Below are positions 1 through 6,080 of a DNA stretch of 24,205 nt, piece after piece. Each line of letters opens with the position of its first letter. Within the stretch, counting starts at the first letter, position 1. Both the position numbers and the translations under genes were made by a program. Location of the stretch: contig JAZSMS010000094.1 of NCBI GenBank assembly GCA_045536015.1, forward strand, positions 1 through 24,205, given 5' to 3'. The notes under the pieces were generated by a model, which was given only the letters and a program-made list of their open reading frames with translations, was not told the DNA's origin and did no database searches. Source of the stretch: JAZSMS01 sp045536015 (lineage in GTDB: Bacteria; Bacillota; Clostridia; Christensenellales; QALW01).

Positions 1-824
1 TTAGCTGCCTTTTTAAAGGGCTCGCTTGCCTCAACAAGTTTTTTAAGGTCAATGCCTGTATCGCGAGCAGTACCCTGAAGCGTTGCAACAAGTGATTCTG
101 TTGCGGGCTGGCTTGTACCCTCTGCCAAAGGTGAAAGCGCCGTATCAACGATATCAACACCTGCTTCAACCGCCTTTAATATGGTCATACCACCCGTACC
201 GCTTGTGTTGTGGGTATGGAAATGAACGGGAAGCTTAACCTCTTTTTTGATGCGCGAAATAAGCTCGTATGCATCATAAGGAAGCAAAAGGTTTGCCATA
301 TCCTTAATACAAATGGTGTCAGCACCAAGCTGTTCCATCTGCTTTGCAAGGTCAACAAAGTAATCAAGCGTATGCACGGGGCTTACGGTATAGCTCATAG
401 CAAGCTCGGCAATACCGCCGTACTTTTTAACGCTTTTAGCCGCCTGCTCCATGTTGCGAAGGTCGTTAAGAGCATCAAAAATTCTTACAACCTCTATACC
501 GTTTTCAACGCTCTTTTGAATAAACTTATCAACAACGTCGTCGGCATAATGGCGGTAACCTAAAAGGTTTTGGCCACGAAGAAGCATCTGTAATTTTGTG
601 TTGGGAAGCGCCTTTTTTAGTGCTCTGAGGCGCTCCCAGGGATCTTCGTTTAAAAAGCGAAGGCACGAGTCAAACGTAGCACCGCCCCATGCTTCAAGCG
701 AATAATATCCAATAGAATCTAATATTTCGCAAGCGGGAAGCATTTCTTCAAGGCGCATACGGGTAGCTGCCTGACTTTGATGTGCATCGCGCAAAATTGT
801 ATCTGTAATTAAAAGCTTTGACAT
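1..824 (-). CDS. oadA: Oxaloacetate decarboxylase-type carboxyltransferase subunit (partial, C-terminus beyond window)
   Basis: Moves a carboxyl group between oxaloacetate (or pyruvate) and carrier-bound biotin in the cytoplasm. It is the carboxyltransferase of the Na+-pumping decarboxylase encoded by the three genes upstream. About 274 residues are visible, reading from the ATG at 824 to the window edge with no stop. Family hallmarks: RDAHQSQAATRMR near residue 12, GGATFD plus a CLRFLNEDPWERLR block around residues 50-70, the catalytic-lysine segment CIKDMAN, and the metal-binding HFHTHNTSG. This matches the OadA/PycB/transcarboxylase-5S family. GGAG lies 10 bases before the start, and oadB ends 16 bases upstream. 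Because the biotin carrier is a separate gene, this protein probably lacks its own biotin domain, but the C-terminus cannot be seen. Oxaloacetate as substrate is inferred from the family; a pyruvate carboxylase B role is less likely next to oadB and oadG. Confidence 0.9.
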   Translation of the reverse strand, partial: MSKLLITDTILRDAHQSQAATRMRLEEMLPACEILDSIGYYSLEAWGGATFDSCLRFLNEDPWERLRALKKALPNTKLQMLLRGQNLLGYRHYADDVVDKFIQKSVENGIEVVRIFDALNDLRNMEQAAKSVKKYGGIAELAMSYTVSPVHTLDYFVDLAKQMEQLGADTICIKDMANLLLPYDAYELISRIKKEVKLPVHFHTHNTSGTGGMTILKAVEAGVDIVDTALSPLAEGTSQPATESLVATLQGTARDTGIDLKKLVEASEPFKKAA

Positions 825-840
825 AATTTATTTCTCCAAA

Positions 841-2358
841 TTAACCAAATATTGAAAGCAACACGCCTGCCGCAACTGCCGAACCGATAACACCGGCAAC
901 ATTGGGACCCATTGCATGCATTAAAAGGAAATTCTTGGGGTTTGCCCTCTGACCTTCTTTTTGAGCAACACGTGCCGCCATAGGAACTGCCGAAACACCT
1001 GCCGCACCAATTAAAGGATTGATTTTTCCCTTTGTAAGCACGCACATAAGCTTGCCTAAAAGCACACCACCTGCAGTACCAAACGAGAATGCCAAAAGAC
1101 CAAGTGCAATGATATAAAGCGTTTGAAGCTGAAGGAAAGTAGAGCCAACTGCCGTTGCACCAACGGTAATACCAAGGAAAATGGTAACGATGTTGCAAAG
1201 CTCGTTCTGAACGGTTTTGCTTAAGCGTTCGGTTACACCGCAAACGCGAAGAAGGTTACCAAACATTAAGCTTCCGATAAGTGGTGCTGTGTCGGGAAGT
1301 ATTAAAATTACAACAATAGCAACTGCTATGGGGAAAACTATTTCCTCGCGCTTTGAAACAGGTCTTAATTGACCCATAACGATTTCGCGTTCTTTCTTTG
1401 TAGTAAGAGCACGCATAATCGGGGGTTGAATAACGGGAACAAGCGCCATATACGAATATGCCGCAACTGCGATAGGTGCAAGTAATTCGGGCGAAAGCTT
1501 GCTTGTAACCAAAATTGCAGTAGGACCGTCAGCACCACCGATAATACCGATAGAGCCTGCCTGAGGACCGGTAAAGCCAAGAACAACAGCAAGTAAAAGC
1601 GCAACAAAGATGCCAAACTGTGCCGCAGCACCTAATAAAAGGCTCTTGGGGTTTGCAATTAAGGGCTTAAAGTCGGTCATAGCGCCAACGCCCATAAATA
1701 TAAGGCAAGGATAGATACCAAGCTTAACGCCTAAGTATAAATAGTCAAATAAGCCTGCTTTAACAAGCGATGCCGAAGCAAAAGCATTTTCTGTAAGATA
1801 GTTTACGGTTGCAATATCACCGCTGCCAACTATAACGTTAACGTCTTCAAAAATTGTTCCGTCAAATAAGAGCTGACCGTTTGCAATGCTTCCGTAAAGG
1901 TCGGGCGCTAACTCTGAAAGTGCCGAAAGTGTAGTACCGTCAACGTGACCAAGCAAATACATTCCGCCATAAACAACTTCACCGGTCTGCGTAACGTTTA
2001 TCATTGACTGCACTGCCTCAGGCAATTCTGCCAAGTTCATAACGTATGAACCGTTTCCATTAAAGAATGACCAATCAACGTGACCGCCTGCAAAGCAAAG
2101 CGAGTTAAAAATCTGTCCGCCGCCAATGTTTGCTATAAGCATACCTGCGGCAATAGGTACCATTAAAAGAGGCTCGTATTTTTTGCCGATACCAAGGTAT
2201 AACAAAACACAAGCAATTATAATCATTATAAGGGTTTGCCAACCATTGTTTGAGATAAACCCAAAGATTATGTCGTAAATTCCGCTTTCTTCCCAAAGCG
2301 TTTTAATTGTGTCGGCAAAGTTTATATCTGCTATATCTGCCGAAAGTGCTAAATTCAT
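841..2358 (-). CDS. oadB: Na+-translocating decarboxylase beta subunit (OadB) with a long internal insertion
   Basis: Integral membrane subunit that decarboxylates carboxybiotin and couples this to Na+ export, giving a sodium-motive force. The 505 residues are largely hydrophobic. Family signatures: LIFMGVGAMTDF (about 219-230), GIIGGADGPTAI (271-282, with the conserved Asp at 277), QPPIMRALTTKKER (311-324), NPLIGAAGVSAVPMAARV (447-464) and HAMGPNVAGVIG (481-492). From memory the family is usually about 370-430 residues. The excess is a polar, Gly/Asn/Asp-rich stretch at about 85-200, between the first membrane block and the MGVGAMTDF segment. The gene sits 14 bases after the biotin carrier, in the same operon. 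The same family serves oxaloacetate, glutaconyl-CoA and methylmalonyl-CoA decarboxylases; the neighbouring carboxyltransferase favours oxaloacetate. Confidence 0.93.
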   Translation of the reverse strand: MNLALSADIADINFADTIKTLWEESGIYDIIFGFISNNGWQTLIMIIIACVLLYLGIGKKYEPLLMVPIAAGMLIANIGGGQIFNSLCFAGGHVDWSFFNGNGSYVMNLAELPEAVQSMINVTQTGEVVYGGMYLLGHVDGTTLSALSELAPDLYGSIANGQLLFDGTIFEDVNVIVGSGDIATVNYLTENAFASASLVKAGLFDYLYLGVKLGIYPCLIFMGVGAMTDFKPLIANPKSLLLGAAAQFGIFVALLLAVVLGFTGPQAGSIGIIGGADGPTAILVTSKLSPELLAPIAVAAYSYMALVPVIQPPIMRALTTKKEREIVMGQLRPVSKREEIVFPIAVAIVVILILPDTAPLIGSLMFGNLLRVCGVTERLSKTVQNELCNIVTIFLGITVGATAVGSTFLQLQTLYIIALGLLAFSFGTAGGVLLGKLMCVLTKGKINPLIGAAGVSAVPMAARVAQKEGQRANPKNFLLMHAMGPNVAGVIGSAVAAGVLLSIFG

Positions 2359-2372
2359 AATTGCGCCTCCAA

Positions 2373-2744
2373 TTATTCCATCGAAGCAAGCGTGTCACCG
2401 GTGTTAACCTGTGCGCCTTGAGCAATAACGCTTGCAATCTTGCCATCTTGAGGTGCAACTATTTCGTTTTCCATCTTCATAGCTTCTAAAATACAGATGA
2501 TATCACCTGCTTTAACTGTCTGTCCTACCGAAACCTTAACGTCTAAAATAGTTCCGGGCATGGGCGATTCAATCTTACAAGCGCCTGCGGGTGCTGCTAC
2601 AGGAGCTTCCTGTGCGGGAGCAGGTGCTGCAGGTGCTGCAGGTGCTGTCTGGGCAGGTGCCTGAACAACTACGTCGTTTGCACCAGCCTCTTCAATTTCT
2701 ACAATATAATCTTTTCCGTTTACATTAACATTAAATTTACGCAT
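2373..2744 (-). CDS. Biotin carboxyl carrier protein of the decarboxylase
   Basis: Carries the biotin that shuttles CO2 from the carboxyltransferase to OadB. The protein has 123 residues. An N-terminal stretch (1-28) resembles the region before the biotin domain in oxaloacetate and methylmalonyl-CoA decarboxylase carriers. It is followed by an Ala/Pro linker (about 29-54) and a biotinyl domain (56-122) with the classic EAMKMENE motif; Lys90 is the expected biotinylation site. SPMPGTI (60-66) and the GD-containing turns are typical of the fold. The gene lies between oadG and oadB with 11- and 14-base gaps, so it is translated from one operon message. A separate BirA-type ligase elsewhere in the genome would be needed for modification. 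Confidence 0.93.
   Translation of the reverse strand: MRKFNVNVNGKDYIVEIEEAGANDVVVQAPAQTAPAAPAAPAPAQEAPVAAPAGACKIESPMPGTILDVKVSVGQTVKAGDIICILEAMKMENEIVAPQDGKIASVIAQGAQVNTGDTLASME
2620..2646 (-). repeat. Three tandem 9-bp repeats coding the Ala/Pro linker
   Basis: The plus strand shows GCAGGTGCT three times in direct succession. They encode the Ala-Ala-Pro part of the flexible linker in the biotin carrier. Each unit is three codons, so slippage would lengthen or shorten the linker without a frameshift. Confidence 0.85.
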
Positions 2745-2755
2745 GATATTTTCTC

Positions 2756-3067
2756 CTATTTTTCCTTTATTGATTTAATTTCAAACGAACCGTTAGGTTT
2801 GTTTATATACGTTGCTATTGCTAAAGAAACTGCGGCAATAAATTCGCCGTCTGCTTCGATTGCTCCGCCCGAAGGCACTGCTACCGGATGCAAAACTCTT
2901 GCTTTTTTAGGCTCTTGCTTTACGGGTTCTTGCTTTTCTACATTCTTTTTGTCCTTTAAGATGAGATGCAAAAGCTCTATCATCATAACAAGGATAAAAA
3001 GCACTGCAAAAACAACAACTAAACCGATAAGCGTAATTAAAAGCCCATCCATTACTGTTATTTCCAT
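2756..3067 (-). CDS. oadG: Na+-translocating decarboxylase gamma subunit (OadG family)
   Basis: Small membrane subunit that helps assemble the decarboxylase and join its peripheral part to OadB. The protein has 103 residues. One strongly hydrophobic helix spans about 8-37 (LLITLIGLVVVFAVLFILVMM), followed by a charged Lys/Glu/Pro linker (38-57) and a small C-terminal domain containing HPVAVPSGG and EFIAAVSLAIATYI. This is the usual OadG layout. It is the first full-length gene of the operon. AGGAGG lies 5 bases before the ATG at 3067 and directly abuts the U-tract of an upstream terminator hairpin, so expression should depend on read-through of that hairpin. Identity rests on topology and context more than on strict motifs, because this family is poorly conserved. 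Confidence 0.88.
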   Translation of the reverse strand: MEITVMDGLLITLIGLVVVFAVLFILVMMIELLHLILKDKKNVEKQEPVKQEPKKARVLHPVAVPSGGAIEADGEFIAAVSLAIATYINKPNGSFEIKSIKEK

Positions 3068-3078
3068 ACTTTCCTCCT

Positions 3079-3126
3079 AAAAAAAGAAAACGCAACAGAC
3101 CGTAATTACTTACAGCTTGCCGCGTT
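3079..3126 (-). terminator. Putative attenuator terminator in the decarboxylase operon leader
   Basis: On the minus strand the bases at 3126-3089 form a long hairpin. Outer arms AACGCGGCA and TGTTGCGTT give 9 pairs, two of them G-U. One mismatch and a G-U follow, then inner arms CTGTAA and TTACGG around a GTAA loop. The run TTC plus seven T follows at 3088-3079. This is a strong intrinsic terminator, but it lies between the promoter and oadG, not after a gene. Its 5' arm shares a base with the stop codon of the leader ORF, and the oadG Shine-Dalgarno starts one base past the U-tract. Confidence 0.82.
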
Positions 3127-3182
3127 TAAAAATTATTAGATTTTTCGTTAAATTTTGCGCCGAGCGCCACTTGAGCAGTCAT
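3126..3182 (-). CDS. Candidate 18-residue leader peptide (uORF) of the decarboxylase operon
   Basis: A short open frame with its own AAGGAG six bases before the ATG at 3182. It reads MTAQVALGAKFNEKSNNF and stops with TAA at 3128-3126. The stop overlaps the first base of the terminator stem, so a ribosome finishing this ORF would cover the hairpin's 5' arm. There is no run of one amino acid, although three of the last seven residues are Asn. No homology is claimed. The support is position, Shine-Dalgarno and the exact overlap with the hairpin; translation is an inference. Confidence 0.55.
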   Translation of the reverse strand: MTAQVALGAKFNEKSNNF

Positions 3183-3214
3183 TGCAGACTCCTTAATCAA
3201 AAAATCTCTGCAAT
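3181..3214 (-). promoter_or_regulatory. 8-bp inverted repeat flanking the leader-ORF Shine-Dalgarno
   Basis: ATTGCAGA (3214-3207 on the minus strand) and TCTGCAAT (3188-3181) are perfect inverted arms, 18 bases apart. The Shine-Dalgarno AAGGAG is in the loop and the first two bases of the leader ATG are in the second arm. The repeat may act as an operator at the start of transcription, or as an RNA hairpin tuning leader translation if the transcript begins far enough upstream. Confidence 0.5.
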
Positions 3215-3217
3215 ATA

Positions 3218-3246
3218 ATAATACCACATTTCTGCCAAGTAGGCAA
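3218..3246 (-). promoter_or_regulatory. Promoter of the decarboxylase operon
   Basis: Minus strand TTGCCT (3246-3241), a 17-base spacer, then TATTAT (3223-3218) preceded by TGG, an extended -10. The start point would fall near 3211, about 30 bases before the leader ORF. No terminator is visible between rluB and this promoter, so read-through from rluB is possible. Confidence 0.65.
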
Positions 3247-3282
3247 ATGCTTTTTGGGGGTATTTTTCCATAAAAGCCATAT

Positions 3283-3987
3283 TTATTTCAGGTTTTCTAT
3301 GTACTCGATCTCTTGCGAGCTTAAATAACGCCACTGGCCTTTTTTAATTCCTGATAAAACTATTTCGCCGTGGCGCATTCTTGTTAAATGAATAACCTTT
3401 TTTCCTATTGCTTCAAACATTCTGCGCACCTGTCTGTTTTTACCCTCATGAATAATCACCGAAAGCGAGGTTGTGTGGTCAGTCTGTTCAATAACCTTTA
3501 CCTTTGCCGGCGCAGTTTTTTCGCCGTCAAGAATAACACCTGCGCAAAGAGCAAGTACTTCTTCCCTTTTAATTTCGCCCGAAATTACACAAAGATATTC
3601 TTTTTCTATCTCAAATTTGGGATGTGTAAGGCGATATGCGGCATCACCGTCGTTTACAAGCAAAATAAGGCCCTCTGTGTGGTAGTCAAGTCTGCCTACG
3701 GGATAAAGTCTAAACGGAACATTCACAAGGTCAAGCACCGTTTTTCTTCCCTCGGGGTCGCTTGCGGTGCTAACTACCTTGTCAGGCTTATAAAGCATAA
3801 TATAAACCTTTTTATTTTGCAGTTTTAATTTTTTGCCGTCAAACAAAACGGTGTCACTATCTTCTACCTTTGTGCCAAGCTCGCAAACGGTTTTGCCGTT
3901 TACGCTTACTCTGCCTTCTAAAATAAGCTCTTCGCATTTGCGTCTTGAAGCAACACCGCAGTCTGCCATAAACTTTTGCAATCTCAT
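3283..3987 (-). CDS. rluB: 23S rRNA pseudouridine synthase, RluB/RsuA family
   Basis: Isomerises a specific uridine to pseudouridine in large-subunit rRNA. The 234 residues comprise an N-terminal S4 RNA-binding domain (1-48: MRLQKFMADCGVASRRKCEE, then GRVSVNGK) and a catalytic domain with YPVGRLDYHTEGLILLVNDGD at about 95-115. Asp101 of GRLD is the catalytic residue. GKNRQVRRMFEAIGKKV and LTRMRHGEI near the C-terminus are typical of RsuA/RluB/RluF proteins. It starts 3 bases after the upstream carboxypeptidase gene, so the two are co-transcribed. The S4 domain rules out TruA/TruB. RluB rather than RsuA is inferred from the dac-rluB neighbourhood seen in Firmicutes. Confidence 0.9.
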   Translation of the reverse strand: MRLQKFMADCGVASRRKCEELILEGRVSVNGKTVCELGTKVEDSDTVLFDGKKLKLQNKKVYIMLYKPDKVVSTASDPEGRKTVLDLVNVPFRLYPVGRLDYHTEGLILLVNDGDAAYRLTHPKFEIEKEYLCVISGEIKREEVLALCAGVILDGEKTAPAKVKVIEQTDHTTSLSVIIHEGKNRQVRRMFEAIGKKVIHLTRMRHGEIVLSGIKKGQWRYLSSQEIEYIENLK

Positions 3988-3990
3988 CTT

Positions 3991-5058
3991 TTACCTTCCA
4001 AACAAAGAAAATTTCTTTTCTATATCCTTTTCAAAAACGCACTGAACAGTATAAATAAGCCTTCCGTCCAAAAATATGTCGGCACTTCCTGCCGATTGCC
4101 CTTTTTGTATCGGCGCATTTATAAGCGCAGGCGAATTTACGTTAACCGTTAACTTTTCTGTCTTTTTTATAGGATAAAAAAAGTTTTCGTTGTATATTAT
4201 ATCACACTTTTTCTCTTTTCCGCCATAAATATTGCAATTTGACGCAAAATTATTTTTTTCGCAAAGCTTTACAAGTTCAAATTCTTCAAACCCCTTTTCC
4301 AAAAGCGCTTTAGAATCATTAAACCAATCGTAATCGTTAAGGACCACGCATATTAATTGCATATCTCCCCTTTTTGCCGAAGAACAAAGACAACGCCCCG
4401 CCGCCATAGTGTAGCCCGTTTTAATACCGTTTCCGCCTTGCAATTCTCCTAAAACTCTGTTTTTATTATGAAGATATCTGACCTGACCGTCTTGGCCCGC
4501 AATTTTATAATTTTGGGTAGAAACAATTTCTTCAAACTGTTGATTTTTCATTGCTATTGCACACAAATTAGCAAGGTCAATTGCCGTCGTATAATGATTT
4601 TTACTTGCAAGCCCGCAAGGATCGGCAAAATGTGTGTTTTTAAGCCCTAAATCTTTTGCTTTTTCGTTCATAAGCGCAACAAATTCTTCTGTTGAAGAAC
4701 AAACAATATTAGCAATAGCATATGCCGCATCGTTACCCGACGCTATCATAAGCCCGTAAACCAAATCTTTTCCGCTTAATTTTTCGCCCTTTTTTAGATA
4801 TATAGAAGACCCCTCTATTCCTATTGCACAATCGGGAATATCGTAGACCTTTTCCAAGTCCATTTTCTCAAGTGCAATAAGTGCCGTCATCACCTTTGTA
4901 GTGCTTGCCATCGTAAGTTTTTGTTCACAATTTTGTTTATACAAAATACGTCCGCTTGTCTGCTCAATGACGACGTAGCTTTTAGCCGAAAAGGCGTTTA
5001 CGGTTTGAATATTAAACACCGCGCAAATTATAATAAGCGTGGCAAAAAACTTTTTCAT
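3991..5058 (-). CDS. D-alanyl-D-alanine carboxypeptidase (DacB/DacF type, peptidase S11)
   Basis: Low-molecular-weight penicillin-binding protein that removes the terminal D-Ala from peptidoglycan stem peptides outside the cell. The protein has 355 residues, with a signal peptide at about 1-22 (MKKFFATLIIICAVFNIQTVNA). The three active-site motifs are in order: STTK at 52-55 (nucleophile Ser52), SGN at 108-110 and KTG at 213-215. A PBP5-like C-terminal domain follows (about 280-345). No clear amphipathic anchor helix is visible at the C-terminus, so it may be loosely held or released. AAGGAG lies 8 bases before the ATG. Its position with rluB and ytfJ suggests a link to sporulation or cortex wall, as for DacB or DacF in Bacillus. 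Which ortholog it is cannot be settled from motifs. A terminator-like hairpin separates it from ytfJ. Confidence 0.92.
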   Translation of the reverse strand: MKKFFATLIIICAVFNIQTVNAFSAKSYVVIEQTSGRILYKQNCEQKLTMASTTKVMTALIALEKMDLEKVYDIPDCAIGIEGSSIYLKKGEKLSGKDLVYGLMIASGNDAAYAIANIVCSSTEEFVALMNEKAKDLGLKNTHFADPCGLASKNHYTTAIDLANLCAIAMKNQQFEEIVSTQNYKIAGQDGQVRYLHNKNRVLGELQGGNGIKTGYTMAAGRCLCSSAKRGDMQLICVVLNDYDWFNDSKALLEKGFEEFELVKLCEKNNFASNCNIYGGKEKKCDIIYNENFFYPIKKTEKLTVNVNSPALINAPIQKGQSAGSADIFLDGRLIYTVQCVFEKDIEKKFSLFGR

Positions 5059-5079
5059 AAAAAATTCTCCTTAAAACAA

Positions 5080-5111
5080 TAAAAACAGAGTAAAATTACT
5101 CTGCTTTTATT
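5080..5111 (-). terminator. Intrinsic terminator between ytfJ and the carboxypeptidase gene
   Basis: CAGAGTAA (5086-5093) and TTACTCTG (5096-5103) form an 8-bp stem. On the minus strand it is followed by a T-rich tract (5085-5080). It would end the DUF2953-ytfJ transcript. No convincing promoter for the next gene is visible in the short gap, so it may be leaky. Confidence 0.7.
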
Positions 5112-5129
5112 ATTTGCACAAACACATTT

Positions 5130-5516
5130 TTATTCTATATCAAATTCTTCCTTTTTGTCGCAACCCTTAATCTGCTCAACGAGTGAAGGCATAAATTCAA
5201 TAAGCTTATCGCAAGCGGAATTTTTTTGGATAGGCAAAAACTTAATGCCGTTTTTCATAATTACCAAAAAGCCGCTTGGTTTAACCGAAATACCGGCGCC
5301 CGAGCCACCCGCAAAGGGAAAGGCTTCTTTTTTTGTTTGCGAAAATTCGTATTCTCCTCCACCGCAAGCAAAGCCAAAGCTAAGTTGTGAAACGGGAATT
5401 ATCGTTTCACCACCGGGCGATATTACAGGATTGCCTATAACCTTGTCAACTTCAATCATTTTGTTAAGATTTTCCATAGTTGCAGTCATTATGTTTTCTA
5501 TCGGATGCTTTTCCAT
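5130..5516 (-). CDS. ytfJ: Sporulation protein YtfJ (GerW family)
   Basis: A member of the GerW/YtfJ family, found in endospore formers and linked to spore germination in Bacillus. The protein has 128 residues. It starts HPIENIMTATMENLNKMIEVDKVIG, followed by the family core GETIIPVSQLSFGFACGGGEYEF (about 37-59), then FPFAGGSGAGISVKPSGFLVI (66-86), a glycine-rich stretch diagnostic of the family. A short Lys/Asp/Glu tail ends the protein. No signal peptide or membrane segment is seen. It starts 2 bases after the DUF2953 gene, the same pairing as ytfI-ytfJ in Bacillus. The exact biochemical role is unknown. Confidence 0.92.
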   Translation of the reverse strand: MEKHPIENIMTATMENLNKMIEVDKVIGNPVISPGGETIIPVSQLSFGFACGGGEYEFSQTKKEAFPFAGGSGAGISVKPSGFLVIMKNGIKFLPIQKNSACDKLIEFMPSLVEQIKGCDKKEEFDIE

Positions 5517-5518
5517 TT

Positions 5519-6004
5519 TTATTTCCCCCGAACTATTTTAAATATGGTAATTAAAGTATGTACCACATTCATTTTAAATATACATTCGCCCGAAAAATTA
5601 AAGCATTTTTCTTCAAAATTAGGCTTTATATCAACGTTATAGTCACCTTTTTTTGCCAAATTTGCGGCTATTGGTGCCAAAATGCCAAATATCTGACCTG
5701 ACGCTATCGCCGTTTGCGCGGCATTATCGCCGCCTATGCTTGCAAAAACGTTAAGCCTTTTTATTTTTGCCTTTTTTAACAAATATCTGAAGATTTGTGT
5801 TTTGGTAAACTTGCCTTTTTTGCCTGAGAACAATGACGATAGAACTTTTTTTACGGTTACCTTGCTTTTGCTTATAATTATACTTGCCCCTTTAAACAAA
5901 ACAACTTCCGTCTGTACGCTCAAATTGTCCTTTCCCGTGTACGCGTATATCCTAAACTTAACAGGTATAAACAGTACGGCAACAAAAAGCAATAAATAAA
6001 ACAC
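5519..6004 (-). CDS. DUF2953 domain protein (YtfI-like)
   Basis: Function unknown. The protein has 161 residues with an N-terminal membrane segment (1-14, FYLLLFVAVLFIPV) and a soluble part. Recognition rests on the pattern of membrane start, IYAYTGKDNLSVQTEVVLFKG, a central Lys-rich helix pair, and a C-terminal NFSGECIFKMNVVHTLITIFKI. It is also supported by its place directly before ytfJ, where DUF2953 genes sit in Bacilli and Clostridia. The start is GTG at 6004, chosen because GAGGTG lies 7 bases upstream and no ATG fits better. Being translationally close to ytfJ suggests a sporulation-linked role. At 161 residues it is somewhat short for the family. Confidence 0.75.
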   Translation of the reverse strand: MFYLLLFVAVLFIPVKFRIYAYTGKDNLSVQTEVVLFKGASIIISKSKVTVKKVLSSLFSGKKGKFTKTQIFRYLLKKAKIKRLNVFASIGGDNAAQTAIASGQIFGILAPIAANLAKKGDYNVDIKPNFEEKCFNFSGECIFKMNVVHTLITIFKIVRGK

Positions 6005-6051
6005 AAATCTTCACCTCATTTTAATTTTGTGCTTTATTTTATAAAATATAC

Positions 6052-6080
6052 AAAAAAAGAGCAGAAATCTGCTCTTTTTT
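6052..6080 (-). terminator. Terminator at the end of the transglutaminase-like gene
   Basis: AGAGCAGA (6058-6065) and TCTGCTCT (6068-6075) form the stem. Seven A precede it on the plus strand and are read as T on the minus strand. It overlaps the last bases of the upstream gene's stop codon. A T-run on the other side as well makes it potentially bidirectional. Confidence 0.85.

Noticed and set aside
2620..2646. Tandem repeat as a phase-variation switch
   Set aside because: The unit is 9 bp and stays in frame, so it can only change linker length; three copies are few.
3388..3828. 146-codon plus-strand open frame inside rluB
   Set aside because: It is antisense to a clear pseudouridine synthase gene, has a composition unlike a real protein, and has no Shine-Dalgarno.
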